Shown piece after piece: positions 43,490 to 52,999 of a stretch of 64,000 nt of DNA (positions within the stretch are counted from its first letter, which is position 1; every line of letters starts with the position of its first letter). This DNA comes from Sphingopyxis sp. 113P3 (GTDB lineage: Bacteria; Pseudomonadota; Alphaproteobacteria; Sphingomonadales; Sphingomonadaceae), in the NCBI RefSeq assembly GCF_001278035.1, contig NZ_CP009452.1, forward strand, positions 3,939,501 through 4,003,500, in the 5' to 3' direction. Both the position numbers and the translations under genes were made by a program. The notes beneath the pieces are model-generated. The model saw only the letters and a program-made list of their open reading frames with translations. It made no database searches and was not told the DNA's origin.

Positions 43490-45097
43490 ATGTCGATCGA
43501 CGCCCCAGTGCTGATCATCGGCGGCGGCCCCGTCGGGCTCGCCACCGCGCTCGATCTCGGACGGCGGGGCGTCCGGAGCATCGTCGTCGAACGGGATCGC
43601 GGCACCGGGGTCGAGCTCCTTGCCAAAGCGGGCACGCTCAACGAGCGAACCATGGAAATCTGCCGACTATGGGGTGTCGCCGATGCGGTTGCGCGGTGCG
43701 GTTTTCCGGACGACGTCAATCTGGACACGCTGTACTGCACCACGCTCGACGGACTGCTTATCGGTGTCGACCCCCGTCCTGCGACAAGCGATCGCGTGCA
43801 ACCAGCGGGCGCCGTTGAGATGCTGCGCAAATGCCCGCAATTCCTGTTCGATCCGATCCTCGCCGAAGCCGCGGCGGCAACAGGGCACGTCGAACTGCTC
43901 TATGGTCATCAATTCGATCGGCTGGAACAGGACGCCGAGGGCGTCAATGCCGAGGTGACCAATATCGCCGACCAGACCGCCCGTACCCTGCGGGGCCGCT
44001 ATCTCGTCGGGTGCGATGGCGCGGGGAGTCGCGTCCGGCGCGGTCTGGGGATCGGCTTTCCGGGTCGAATGCTCTCATATTCCGTCAGCGCCATGCTTCG
44101 CGCAGACCTCGGCGACAGCCGGTTCGGGATCCGCAACCGCTACATGTTCATCGACGAGGACGGTACTTGGGCCAACCTGACTTCGGTCGACGGGCGCCAG
44201 CTCTGGCGCTTTACACTCGTCGGCAGCGAGGCGAAGCTGGATCCGACGATCCACGATATCGCGACCGATATTCGTCGCGCCTTCGGTCCGGCCATCCCGT
44301 TCGAGGTGCTGCGGGTGCTCCCCTGGCGCCGCAGCCAGTGCACGGCCGATAGGTATCGCGTCGGCAATGTGTTTCTCGCCGGCGATGCGGCGCACACGAC
44401 ATCCCCAACTGGAGGACATGGGCTCAACACCGGGATTGGCGATGCGTTCGCGCTCGGCTGGATGCTGCATGCCGTGCTGAGCGGCCGGGGCGGCGCCGGC
44501 CTGCTCGACGCCTATGAAGCCGAACGCCGTCCGGTCGCGATCCGCAACAGCTCGATCTCTACCGAGAATTTCACGAGCTGGATCGCGGCCGCCGATTTCA
44601 GCGGCGTCCTCTTGCCCGGGCCGGAGGGCGATCAATCACGCGCCCGGATCGGCACCGAACTGAGTGCGGCGCTGCAGCAGGAATGGACCTCGACCGGCGT
44701 GGCGCTGGGCTACCGCTATGAGGGTTCGCCCCTGATCGTGCCCGACGACACGCCCGAGCCCCCGGATCCCGCGCAGACCTATCATCAGACTGCCCGTCCC
44801 GGCCACCGCGCGCCACATGCCTGGCTCGGTGACGGACGGTCGACCATCGACCTGTTCGGCAACGGTTATGTCCTGCTCCGGTTCGAGGCAGCGATCGACG
44901 CCGGCGCTATCGTCGTTGCCGCGCGCGACCGCGGGATCGATCTGCAGGTCGTCGATATCGACGTGCCGGAGATCGCGCAGCTTTATGAATGCGCGCTCGC
45001 GCTGGTGCGCCCTGATGCGCATGTCTGCTGGCGGAGCAACGCCGCTCCTGACGGCGCGGAAGCGGCGCGCGTGATCACAGTTGTCGCGGGCTTCTGA
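43490..45097 (+). CDS. FAD-dependent aromatic monooxygenase (PheA/TfdB-like)
   Basis: The 535-residue protein has the N-terminal FAD motif VLIIGGGPVGLATALDLGRRG, the DG motif YLVGCDGAGSRVRRG and the second FAD site VFLAGDAAHTTSPTGGHGLN. It ends in a thioredoxin-like region typical of phenol hydroxylases of the TfdB group. It would hydroxylate a phenolic ring with NAD(P)H. AAGGAAAG precedes the ATG at 43490. It is followed by a nitronate monooxygenase gene. It is the second flavin hydroxylase of the window, distinct from the MhpA-like one. Confidence 0.88.
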   Translation: MSIDAPVLIIGGGPVGLATALDLGRRGVRSIVVERDRGTGVELLAKAGTLNERTMEICRLWGVADAVARCGFPDDVNLDTLYCTTLDGLLIGVDPRPATSDRVQPAGAVEMLRKCPQFLFDPILAEAAAATGHVELLYGHQFDRLEQDAEGVNAEVTNIADQTARTLRGRYLVGCDGAGSRVRRGLGIGFPGRMLSYSVSAMLRADLGDSRFGIRNRYMFIDEDGTWANLTSVDGRQLWRFTLVGSEAKLDPTIHDIATDIRRAFGPAIPFEVLRVLPWRRSQCTADRYRVGNVFLAGDAAHTTSPTGGHGLNTGIGDAFALGWMLHAVLSGRGGAGLLDAYEAERRPVAIRNSSISTENFTSWIAAADFSGVLLPGPEGDQSRARIGTELSAALQQEWTSTGVALGYRYEGSPLIVPDDTPEPPDPAQTYHQTARPGHRAPHAWLGDGRSTIDLFGNGYVLLRFEAAIDAGAIVVAARDRGIDLQVVDIDVPEIAQLYECALALVRPDAHVCWRSNAAPDGAEAARVITVVAGF

Positions 45098-45123
45098 ATG
45101 AAGCCGCTCGCGCGCGCGCGCAG

Positions 45124-46083
45124 ATGACGGTCCCGCCCGATCTCGGCCGCTCGATCCGCTTGCCAGCGGTTTGCGCGCCGATGATCGGCGTCTCAAGCCC
45201 CGCGCTGGTGACCGCAGCGTGCAAGGCAGGCATCATGGCCGGGCTGCCGCGGCACAATGCGGCAAGCCTCGAACAGTTCGAGGCGTGGCTGCGCGGCATT
45301 CGCCTGGCACTTGACCGGTACCGCGACGAAGCGCCCGGAGCGCGTGTGGGACCACTCGCGGTCAATCTCTCCGGAGCCACGCCGCCGGACGAGATAAAAC
45401 GCGAGCTCGCCCTGTGTCGCCGGTACGGCGTCGACATCGTCATCTCGGCCCGCGGCGATCCCACCGAACTGGCCAAGCAGGTGCACGATGGAGGCGGGCG
45501 AATCTTCCACGATGTCACCAGCCATCGATTCGCGGAAAAAGCGATCGAGGCGCGGGTCGACGGGATCACCTGCATCGCGGCCGGCGGCGGTGGCCATGCC
45601 GGGATTATCAGTCCGTTCGCCCTGGTCCCGCAGATCAGGGATGTTTTCGATGGGACGATACTCCTCGGCGGCGCGATCTCGACGGGCGGCGGAATCCGTG
45701 CCGCCGAGGCACTGGGCGCCGATCTCGCCTATCTCGGCACCCGCTTCATCGCCACGACCGAGGCCAATGCCGATGAGCGTTACAAGGCGATGATCGTGGA
45801 CGGCCGCGCGGACGACGTGATATTTTCAACCGCGATCAACGGCGTGGGAGCCAATTGGCTTGCGGCGTCATTGCGTGACGCGGGACTTGACCCCGCCAGT
45901 CTGCCGCGCTCGCCGGGGCGAGGCGACTACAGCCATCTTCCGCCCGACAAGCGCCCATGGCGTGACCTCTGGAGTGCAGGCCATGGCATCGCGTCAATCA
46001 CCGCAATCGAGTCGGTCGCTAAAGCCGTCGACCGTCTGGTCGCCGAATATGAAGCAGCCTGCGCACTGCCGGCATTCGCCTGA
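45124..46083 (+). CDS. Nitronate monooxygenase-like flavoprotein
   Basis: The 319-residue TIM-barrel protein has VCAPMIGVSSPALVTAACKAG at the N-terminus, CIAAGGGGHAGIISP with the family histidine, and the FMN-phosphate loop LLGGAISTGGGIRAAEALGADL. The class includes nitronate monooxygenases and enoyl-reductase-like FMN enzymes. The immediate upstream gap is only 26 bases, so it is co-transcribed with the flavin hydroxylase. Its substrate here is not known. Confidence 0.87.
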   Translation: MTVPPDLGRSIRLPAVCAPMIGVSSPALVTAACKAGIMAGLPRHNAASLEQFEAWLRGIRLALDRYRDEAPGARVGPLAVNLSGATPPDEIKRELALCRRYGVDIVISARGDPTELAKQVHDGGGRIFHDVTSHRFAEKAIEARVDGITCIAAGGGGHAGIISPFALVPQIRDVFDGTILLGGAISTGGGIRAAEALGADLAYLGTRFIATTEANADERYKAMIVDGRADDVIFSTAINGVGANWLAASLRDAGLDPASLPRSPGRGDYSHLPPDKRPWRDLWSAGHGIASITAIESVAKAVDRLVAEYEAACALPAFA

Positions 46084-46088
46084 GCCGA

Positions 46089-46817
46089 TCAATGTCGCTG
46101 ATCGGCGGAATAGAGCCGGAGATGGGCCAAATTGGCGTGCTCCGGGCGTTCGAGCATAAAGCGTACCGCCTCTGCCAGATCGGTCGGATCGAGCTTGCGG
46201 ACCGCAGCGTTCGCGCTGGCAGCCCGTCCCTGACCCGGCATCCGGTCGAACAGATAGGTGTCGGTCGTTCCTGGCGCGACGATTCCGACTCGAACACCTG
46301 TGCCCGCCAATTCAATGCGCAGCGCATCGCTGAAGGCCTCCACAGCGCGTTTCGTGCCGCCGTAGGCGCCACAGCCCGCTGTCGTTAAAGTGGAACTGAT
46401 GCTCGAGATGTTGATAATGTGCCCGTCGCCCTGCCCTATCATAGCGCGCGAGAACAAATAGCTGTTGCGGACCACCGCACCGAAGTTGATCGCGATCATG
46501 CGATCGAGTTCGTCCAAATCGACACTGGCGACCGGCCCGTGACGGAAGATGCCGGCATTGTTGACCAGCACATCGATCCGGCCAAAGCGATCCAGCGCAT
46601 TTGCGAGCAAGCGCTCGCCGGTCGCCCGCTCGGCGACATCGCCCGGCACGATCACAACCTCGTCGCTGAACTCGGCGCGAATGCCGTCGAGCTCCTCATC
46701 GGCCAGTGCGTTCAGGACGAGCTTCGTGCCACATCGCGCCAGTTCGCGCGCTATCGCCCGGCCGATTCCGCTCGATCCGCCCGTGATCGCGACCACCTTT
46801 CCGTGCAGTGCCGGCAT
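46089..46817 (-). CDS. Short-chain dehydrogenase/reductase
   Basis: The 242-residue SDR has TGGSSGIGRA at residues 12-21, NNAG near 86 and the catalytic Y152 and K156 in GAYGGTK, with the serine region NISSISS. The start at 46817 is four bases after the P450 stop; the frame extends upstream only through antisense sequence of the P450 gene. It probably oxidises the alcohol made by the P450. Confidence 0.87.
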   Translation of the reverse strand: MPALHGKVVAITGGSSGIGRAIARELARCGTKLVLNALADEELDGIRAEFSDEVVIVPGDVAERATGERLLANALDRFGRIDVLVNNAGIFRHGPVASVDLDELDRMIAINFGAVVRNSYLFSRAMIGQGDGHIINISSISSTLTTAGCGAYGGTKRAVEAFSDALRIELAGTGVRVGIVAPGTTDTYLFDRMPGQGRAASANAAVRKLDPTDLAEAVRFMLERPEHANLAHLRLYSADQRH

Positions 46818-46821
46818 CGCT

Positions 46822-48123
46822 TCAGCCCGCGAGCTTGTAGCGCACCGGCAGCCGCTTGATGCCGCCGACCGAAATGGAGTCGATCCGCTTCGGTTCGCCC
46901 GCCAGCTCGACATGCTCGACGCGATTGAAGAGCTCGTCGAAGAATACCCCCATTTCCAACTTCGCCAGATGCTGGCCCAGACAGACATGCGCGCCAAAGC
47001 CGAATGCCATTTGCGGGTTGGGCTGGCGGTCAACGCGGAATTCGAACGGCGCTTCGAAGATGTCCTCGTCGCGATTGGCCGAGGGGTAGGACAACATCAG
47101 CCAATCACCCGCGCGAATCTGCTGACCGCGCAGCTCATAGTCGGCCAATGCCGTGCGCATGAAGTGATTGACCGGGGAGGTCCAGCGGATCGCTTCGTTG
47201 ACCAGCGATGGGATGAGGCTGCGGTCGGCCTTGACCTTGGCGAACTCCTCGGGGCGCTCGGCCAGCGCCCAGACCGCGCCGGCGGTCGAGGAGGCGGTCG
47301 TGTCGTGCCCTGCCGTTGCGATCGTCAGATAATAGCTCACCGCGTCCGCTTCGGTGATCAACTCGCCATTGATCGTCGAATTGGCGATGACCGAGGCGAC
47401 GTCGCTCGTCGGGTTGGCGCGGCGGTTGGCCACGATGGCCGCGAAATAGTCGTACATCTCGTGAAGAATGTCGTGGTTCGCGGTCGCGCCGATCGAATTG
47501 CCGGTCTGCTCGCCGGCCAGTTCTTCGTCACGCGGGTTGAAGAAGCGCTGGGTCATTGCAAGCAACATGTCTTCGTCGGACCGCGGCAAGCCGAGCAGGC
47601 TCAGGATCACGCGCAGCGGGAACCTGTGCGAGACGGCATTGAGAAAGTCGATCTCGTCCCGCCCCTCCATGGCGTCGATCGCCTCGCGTGCGAGGCCGCG
47701 GATATCCTCTTCGAGGACCTTCACGCCTTTTGGTGCAAATTGCGCCGCGGTCACCAGCCTGTAACGCATGTGCACGGGCGCATCCATGGTCAGCAACGAG
47801 CGATTAACCGCGCGGCCGCCTTCAGCTTCGATCGCCTCCGCACGTTGCGCGAAGTTGCGGTCGATCAGCGTCTTACGCGCGCCATTATTTGCGAATATGC
47901 CGGGCTGTCGGCCAATTTCTTGAATATCATTGTATTTGGTGACCATCCAGAACGGGTCATAGCCTTCCGCCGCGGCGACGCTCAGGGGCATTTCCCGGCG
48001 GAGCCAGGTCAGGTCCTGCTGCAATTGATCCCATTGACCATAGGCTTTGGGATCGACCAGACGGCCGGCGATATCGCCGGGCATATGAACTGCGGAAATG
48101 TCAGCCGATACCTTTGTGGTCAT
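46822..48123 (-). CDS. Cytochrome P450, CYP108 (P450terp)-like
   Basis: The 433-residue P450 has the I-helix AGHDTTASS at 271-279, ExxR as E310-AIR313 and the heme loop FGFGAHVCLGQHLAKLEM with C381. Stretches such as DPFWMVTKYNDIQEIGRQPG, FMRTALADYELRGQ and MLSYPSANRDEDIF closely resemble P450terp, the alpha-terpineol hydroxylase, which hydroxylates a methyl group of a branched alicyclic. GGAGGT precedes the ATG at 48123. It needs a ferredoxin and reductase that are not encoded in the window. It lies between an SDR and a LysR gene on the same strand. Confidence 0.92.
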   Translation of the reverse strand: MTTKVSADISAVHMPGDIAGRLVDPKAYGQWDQLQQDLTWLRREMPLSVAAAEGYDPFWMVTKYNDIQEIGRQPGIFANNGARKTLIDRNFAQRAEAIEAEGGRAVNRSLLTMDAPVHMRYRLVTAAQFAPKGVKVLEEDIRGLAREAIDAMEGRDEIDFLNAVSHRFPLRVILSLLGLPRSDEDMLLAMTQRFFNPRDEELAGEQTGNSIGATANHDILHEMYDYFAAIVANRRANPTSDVASVIANSTINGELITEADAVSYYLTIATAGHDTTASSTAGAVWALAERPEEFAKVKADRSLIPSLVNEAIRWTSPVNHFMRTALADYELRGQQIRAGDWLMLSYPSANRDEDIFEAPFEFRVDRQPNPQMAFGFGAHVCLGQHLAKLEMGVFFDELFNRVEHVELAGEPKRIDSISVGGIKRLPVRYKLAG

Positions 48124-48290
48124 TTCAGATACCTCCGATTCAATGGTCGCGCCCGCGCATGAGGCGGTCGACAGCGCAGTGAATTTGCCGCCCGCCACCG
48201 TCGGACCGACCGCTGCCGCTTCTGCGACGCGTCCATCGTCGTCTGCACCAAGGGCTTCGCCGCGTCCTTCGCTAATGATCGAGAGCAGAG

Positions 48291-48305
48291 ATAGTTGAAA
48301 CCTAT
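48291..48305. promoter_or_regulatory. ATAG-n7-CTAT, possible LysR half-site pair upstream of the P450
   Basis: ATAG and CTAT arms seven bases apart (a T-n11-A arrangement) lie in the 191-base gap between the P450 start and the end of the LysR gene. Nothing else was recognised in the gap apart from the GGAGGT ribosome site. Confidence 0.25.
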
Positions 48306-48314
48306 GGGTGCCGA

Positions 48315-49265
48315 TCAATTGTCGCTGACCAGCGTCGCAAGCCACCGGCCGTCGGCGACCATTTCGCGCAGTAACTGAGTTGCCAGATCCTCTACCTCGA
48401 TCGATGCGCGGGTGAGCCTTTGAGCGGGATTGCGGACGAACGATACACTGCGGGACAGGTCGATCCCTGCAATAAGGGCCGCGGAAAGCTCGCCGCTAGT
48501 AAGTTCCGCACGGATCGCCGCATGCGAGAGCAATGTATAGCCGAAGCCTGCCGCCACAAGCGTCTTCGTATGCGCCAATGAGTCAATCTCGGTCGTCACA
48601 GCCAGCGACAGATTCTCCATGTGCAGCCGCCGTTCGATCAGCTTGCGCAGGCCATGCGAAACCGACGGGAGGATGAAATCCTGACCACGAAGCACGCCCT
48701 GCTCCACCGGTTCGATGGCGATTCCGAACTCGTCAGCCTTTCCGAAAGCGCCCGCCGGCCCGACGAGAAGCAGCGTCTCGCGCGCGATTACCTTGCTCGC
48801 CAGATGATGCAGGCCTTCTGCATCGTAGAGGACGCCGAGCTCAATCCGCCCTTCCTCCAGCCAGCGCCGGATCGTGCCGCTCATCGCTTCGCGGACATGG
48901 ATGTTGACGAGCGGCAGCGCCGCACGCGACGCGATCAGCAATTGCACGCCCAAGATCAGGCTGGCCGTGCCTGGTAAGCCGATCGCGACCTGTCCTTGCG
49001 GCACGCGTTCGGCGCCTTGGACCTCCTCGCGCGCGCGGTTCATCGCCTGGAGGATGGTGGCGGCATGCTCCTGCAGCATACGGCCGGCGTCGGTGGCCGC
49101 GACGCCGCGTGACGTTCGCCGGAACAGCTTGGTGCCGAACTCGTCTTCCAACCGCAACAACTGCTGGCTGAGCGACGGCTGCGCGATGCCCAACCGGTCG
49201 GCTGCCTCCGTGATCGAAGCGCACCGGCTGATCATCATGAAGTTGCGGAGCTGAACCTCGTCCAT
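48315..49265 (-). CDS. LysR-family transcriptional regulator
   Basis: The 316-residue protein has the LysR DNA-binding region MDEVQLRNFMMISRCASITE with AADRLGIAQPSLSQQLLRLE. Its start region is almost the same as that of the LysR at 29224, so the two are paralogues. The ATG at 49265 was chosen to match that N-terminus. It is divergent from the hydratase/acyl-CoA dehydrogenase pair and upstream of the P450 in the same direction, so it may control both. Confidence 0.9.
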   Translation of the reverse strand: MDEVQLRNFMMISRCASITEAADRLGIAQPSLSQQLLRLEDEFGTKLFRRTSRGVAATDAGRMLQEHAATILQAMNRAREEVQGAERVPQGQVAIGLPGTASLILGVQLLIASRAALPLVNIHVREAMSGTIRRWLEEGRIELGVLYDAEGLHHLASKVIARETLLLVGPAGAFGKADEFGIAIEPVEQGVLRGQDFILPSVSHGLRKLIERRLHMENLSLAVTTEIDSLAHTKTLVAAGFGYTLLSHAAIRAELTSGELSAALIAGIDLSRSVSFVRNPAQRLTRASIEVEDLATQLLREMVADGRWLATLVSDN

Positions 49266-49330
49266 CGTACCTCGCTGTCGGCAAAATCGCCGTAGGCCTT
49301 CATGTCCACGCCACAGCGCCACAGGCAGAG

Positions 49331-49345
49331 GCTATGGCGCATAGC
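49331..49345. promoter_or_regulatory. 15-bp palindrome between LysR and the hydratase operon
   Basis: GCTATG-GCG-CATAGC is a perfect inverted repeat with six-base arms, in the 183-base divergent region. A further GATAGC follows at about 49356. Position and form suit a LysR-type operator for the divergent hydratase operon. Confidence 0.5.
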
Positions 49346-49448
49346 GTCACCCTGCGATAGCGACGGCAATCTCGCCAGTCTACTCATCCATCAATTGGCG
49401 CATTGAAGGAAGCCGCGTGACGTCGGGGGAGCGAGAGGCATTGTCAAC

Positions 49449-50282
49449 ATGAACGACCAGCCCACACTAGAAGCCGCAACAATCGCTGACCTCGCACGAC
49501 GGCTCGACCGTTCCGAGCGCGAGCGCGAACAGATTCCGCAATTCTCACTCGAACATCCCGGCATGACCGTCGCTGATGCCTATGCAGTCCAGCGTGCATG
49601 GGTCGCCTTGAAGGTCGCCGACGGGCGCAAGATCGTCGGGCACAAGATCGGCCTGACGAGTCGAGCGATGCAGCGCACGTCGAACATTCCCGAGCCGGAC
49701 TATGGCGCGTTGCTGGACGATATGGTCTTCCAGCCGGGCGGCGACATCGACATCTCGCGATTCATCCTTCCTCGCGTCGAGCTTGAACTCGCCTTCATTC
49801 TCAAGTCGCCATTGGAAGGGCCAAACTGCACGATCTTCGACGTGCTGAATGCGACTGATCATGCCGTTCCCGCGATCGAGATTATCGACCAGCGCATTCA
49901 GCCCATCGATCCCGCGACGGGCCGGACCCGCAAGGTGTTCGATACGATTTCGGACAATGCCGCCAATGCCGGCGTCGTGCTGGGCGGGCTTCCGGTCCGG
50001 CCGCATGACGTCGATCTGCGATGGGTCGCTGCGCTGTGCTACCGCAATGGCGTGATCGAAGAATCTGGCGTTGCCGCGGCGGTGCTCAATCACCCGGCTG
50101 CCGGACCCGCATGGCTCGCGAACAAGCTCTATCCCTATGGCGAGCGGCTGGAACCGGGGGAGATTATTCTAGGCGGGTCGTTTACCGCACCGGTGGCGGC
50201 CAGCCATGGCGATACCTTTCATTTCGACTATGGCCCGCTCGGCTCGATCGCTTTCCGCACTATCGATTCCAGGAAGCAATGA
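49449..50282 (+). CDS. hpaH: 2-oxo-hept-4-ene-1,7-dioate / 2-hydroxypentadienoate hydratase (HpaH/MhpD family)
   Basis: The 277-residue protein closely matches HpaH-type hydratases through most of its length: [55 protein letters not shown] and a near-identical [20 protein letters not shown]. These add water to the dienol left after C-C hydrolysis of a meta-cleavage product. It is probably the next step after the extradiol dioxygenase and hydrolase at 33.3-35.1 kb, although 14 kb away. Its stop overlaps the acyl-CoA dehydrogenase start. No aldolase follows in the window. Confidence 0.9.
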   Translation: MNDQPTLEAATIADLARRLDRSEREREQIPQFSLEHPGMTVADAYAVQRAWVALKVADGRKIVGHKIGLTSRAMQRTSNIPEPDYGALLDDMVFQPGGDIDISRFILPRVELELAFILKSPLEGPNCTIFDVLNATDHAVPAIEIIDQRIQPIDPATGRTRKVFDTISDNAANAGVVLGGLPVRPHDVDLRWVAALCYRNGVIEESGVAAAVLNHPAAGPAWLANKLYPYGERLEPGEIILGGSFTAPVAASHGDTFHFDYGPLGSIAFRTIDSRKQ

Positions 50283-51451
50283 TGACCATCGACGTATCAA
50301 ACGAAGGCGAACTGCCGTTCGAGCTTGAGATGTTGCGCGACACGGTACGCCACTTCGTTAGGAGCGAAGTTGCGCCGGTAGAGGCCAAGTTGTCGCTCGA
50401 TCAGGCGAAGCTCGATCCAGATCAGCAGGCGGCGCTACAGGCACGGGCACGCGAGCTCGGTCTGTGGGCGCTGGCGACGCCCAAACGGCTGGGCGGGGCC
50501 GGTCTCGACGTGCTCGCCCAGACGATCGTGGCCGAGGAAGCGGCGAAATGCCGCTTGGGCGCGTTCTTCCCCGCCGCTGGCGCGATTGGCGGAGACCCGC
50601 CGTCAGTGCTATTTCATGGTACCGCGGAGCAATTCGAAACTTATGGCCGGCCCATCGTCGAAGGACGCATGCCCAAGGCGTTCACGGCGATCAGCGAAGC
50701 GTCGGGCGGATCGGATCCTGCGCGGGCAATCCAGTTACGAGCCGAGCGTGACGGCGACTATTATGTTCTGAACGGAACCAAGACCTGGATCACCCACGCC
50801 GATCGTGCGCATTGGGGCGTGGTCTATGCGCGGACCGGCGAGCCGGGCCGGCGGGACGGAATCAGCTGCTTCATCGTCGAGATCGGCACGCCGGGCTTCA
50901 CGCGCTCGCGGATTCCCGTGATGATTGCGAACAGCCCAAACGAACTGCATTTCGACAATGCCCGCGTGCCGGTTGCCAATCGCATCGGTGAGGAAGGTGG
51001 CGGCTTCGCGCTCGCCGACGATTTTCTGACCCGTGGGCGGATCACTTATGGCGCCGGGCCGCTCGGGATAGCCGAGGAAGCGCTGCGGCTCACGATCGAA
51101 TGGGCGAAGGAACGCCGTGTGTTCGGCGGACTGCTCGCCGAGAAGCAGGGTCCGCAATGGATGCTGGCCGATTGCCGGCTAGCGCTCGATGCCGCGCGTC
51201 TGCTCATCCACCGGGCGGCGAGAAAAGTTGACCGCGGCGAGCCCGCGCGCGCCGAGGCAGCGATGGCGAAATGGAGCGCGACCGAGGCAGCCTTCAAGAC
51301 GCTCGATACATGCATCCAGCTGTTCGGCGGGATGGGTGTCTCTTGTGAACTACCGCTCGAGCGGTGGTTTCGCGAGCTCCGTATCAAGCGGCTGGGCGAA
51401 GGGGCGACCGAGATCCAGCGCATGATCGTCGCCCGTTCGCTGTTTTCCTGA
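50279..51451 (+). CDS. Acyl-CoA dehydrogenase
   Basis: The 390-residue protein has the flavin region [34 protein letters not shown] and [19 protein letters not shown]. The C-terminal [10 protein letters not shown] keeps a glutamate at the classic medium-chain position, unlike the two other acyl-CoA dehydrogenases of the window. Its ATG overlaps the hydratase stop (ATGATGA) and AGGA lies just upstream. A second ATG three bases on is equally possible. Desaturation of a branched acyl-CoA is likely given the alpha-methylacyl-CoA racemase nearby. Confidence 0.88.
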   Translation: MMTIDVSNEGELPFELEMLRDTVRHFVRSEVAPVEAKLSLDQAKLDPDQQAALQARARELGLWALATPKRLGGAGLDVLAQTIVAEEAAKCRLGAFFPAAGAIGGDPPSVLFHGTAEQFETYGRPIVEGRMPKAFTAISEASGGSDPARAIQLRAERDGDYYVLNGTKTWITHADRAHWGVVYARTGEPGRRDGISCFIVEIGTPGFTRSRIPVMIANSPNELHFDNARVPVANRIGEEGGGFALADDFLTRGRITYGAGPLGIAEEALRLTIEWAKERRVFGGLLAEKQGPQWMLADCRLALDAARLLIHRAARKVDRGEPARAEAAMAKWSATEAAFKTLDTCIQLFGGMGVSCELPLERWFRELRIKRLGEGATEIQRMIVARSLFS

Positions 51452-51511
51452 GCCCATCGGAATTCGCAGGGGTAGGAGGGCTAGAGGGTGCCAGATCGAG
51501 GGCAAATCACT

Positions 51512-52990
51512 TCAGGCGAGGTGATAGGAAATGGTCTTGATATAGGTGAATTCATGCAGGCCGACCTCACCGAATTCGCGGCCATAGCCAGAGCGCTTTA
51601 TACCGCCGAACGGATGATGTGCGCTCATCTTGCCCGACCCCCCATTTAAATTGACTTTGCCTGTGCGCAGTTGCGATGCCAATTCGAGAGCACGTCCGAC
51701 ATCGGCAGAATAGATCGCGCCCGACAGGCCGAAGTCGCTATGGTTCGCAATGGCGACGGCTTCTTCATCGCTTTCGAATCCAATGACCACGCCCAGTGGC
51801 CCGAAGACCTCTTCCTGCGCGACCCGCCAACCATTGTCGACATCGTCGAAGAGCGTCGGCTCGTAGAAAAAGCCGTGCTCTAAACCCGTTGGTATTCGGC
51901 CGCCCGTCACGAGCGTTGCGCCATCATCAATCGCCGAATCGACCAGACGCTGAACGCGATCGCGGGCATTGGCGCGGATCAATGGCCCCATACGAGTTGC
52001 CGGATCCGCCGGATCGCCGATCTGGACGGCGCGGAACAGCTCGGCCAGCCGTTGGACGAACTGCGGCCGCACCGCACTGTGCACGACCAGACGAGTCAGC
52101 GCAGCACAGGCTTGGCCGGCATGAAAGGTAAGGCTTGCGAGCGCGGCCTGAGCCGCAGCTTCGAGATTCGCGTCCGCACGTACGATCATCGCCGACTTGC
52201 CACCGAGTTCCATGATGCAACGCTTCAATGTCGGCGCCGCCTGCGACTGGATTGCCGCGCCGACGCGATCGGAGCCGGTGAAGGTGATAAGGTCGACGCG
52301 CGGATCGGTGGTCAGCGTCTCGCCGGCGGCTAGGTCGCCATTCACGACATTGAACACCCCTGACGGCAAACCGGCGGCTTCAGCAGCCTCGGCAAGAATC
52401 AGCGCGGAAAACGGCGTCAGCGGCGAAGGCTTGAGAATGACAGTGTTTCCCATCAACAGCGCCGGCACCGCCTTGCCCAAGTTCAACGTGAACGGCACGT
52501 TGAACGGCGTGATCGCCAGGCACACGCCAACCGGCTCGCGCACCATCAACCCGCCGCCCACCATTGTCGTGCCGTCAGGCAACGCGACGGGTTCCAGCGG
52601 CAGAGGTTGCGGCGCCTGTCTTCGTGCGAGCTCGATATAGTGGCGCGCATGCTCCAGCCCGGTTGCGAACTGCATGGAGCGCGCAAAGGGGTGAATCGAT
52701 CCCGTTTCCCTTGCAATCAACGTGCGCAGATCGTCGGCACGCGCTTCGATCCATTCGCACATCAACTCGAGAAAGGCCGCCCGCTCGGTCGTTTTCATGC
52801 GAGGCCAAGGGCCAAGGTCGAACGCGGTCCGGGCGGCCGCAAGCGCAGCTTCGATCTCCGCCGGGCCAGCCAGCCCAGCATGGCCAATAACGTCTTCTGT
52901 CGCGGGATTTATGACGGCTTCGGAAGCCCCGCCGGTCGGCACGATCCACTCGCCTCCGATGTAAAGCTTTCCTTGCAATGGCGTGTGCAT
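51512..52990 (-). CDS. NAD(P)-dependent aldehyde dehydrogenase
   Basis: The 492-residue enzyme has E261 in CIMELGGKSAMIV and the catalytic C295 in FHAGQACAALTR, with ITPFNVPFTLNLGKAVP binding the cofactor. TAGGAGGCTGAG precedes the ATG. It follows the GMC alcohol dehydrogenase by nine bases, so an alcohol-to-aldehyde-to-acid pair is evident. It is the second aldehyde dehydrogenase in the window and is not closely similar to the one at 31815. Confidence 0.9.
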   Translation of the reverse strand: MHTPLQGKLYIGGEWIVPTGGASEAVINPATEDVIGHAGLAGPAEIEAALAAARTAFDLGPWPRMKTTERAAFLELMCEWIEARADDLRTLIARETGSIHPFARSMQFATGLEHARHYIELARRQAPQPLPLEPVALPDGTTMVGGGLMVREPVGVCLAITPFNVPFTLNLGKAVPALLMGNTVILKPSPLTPFSALILAEAAEAAGLPSGVFNVVNGDLAAGETLTTDPRVDLITFTGSDRVGAAIQSQAAPTLKRCIMELGGKSAMIVRADANLEAAAQAALASLTFHAGQACAALTRLVVHSAVRPQFVQRLAELFRAVQIGDPADPATRMGPLIRANARDRVQRLVDSAIDDGATLVTGGRIPTGLEHGFFYEPTLFDDVDNGWRVAQEEVFGPLGVVIGFESDEEAVAIANHSDFGLSGAIYSADVGRALELASQLRTGKVNLNGGSGKMSAHHPFGGIKRSGYGREFGEVGLHEFTYIKTISYHLA

Positions 52991-52999
52991 CTCAGCCTC

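Noticed and set aside
24252..48123. Steroid side-chain degradation cluster
   Set aside because: Ltp/DUF35 pairs, fused acyl-CoA dehydrogenase and P450 recall steroid catabolism, but no ketosteroid dehydrogenase, 9-alpha-hydroxylase or HsaC-type genes were seen, and the P450 resembles CYP108 rather than CYP125.
51452..51511. Terminator between the convergent acyl-CoA dehydrogenase and aldehyde dehydrogenase genes
   Set aside because: The short gap has no stable stem-loop followed by T residues.
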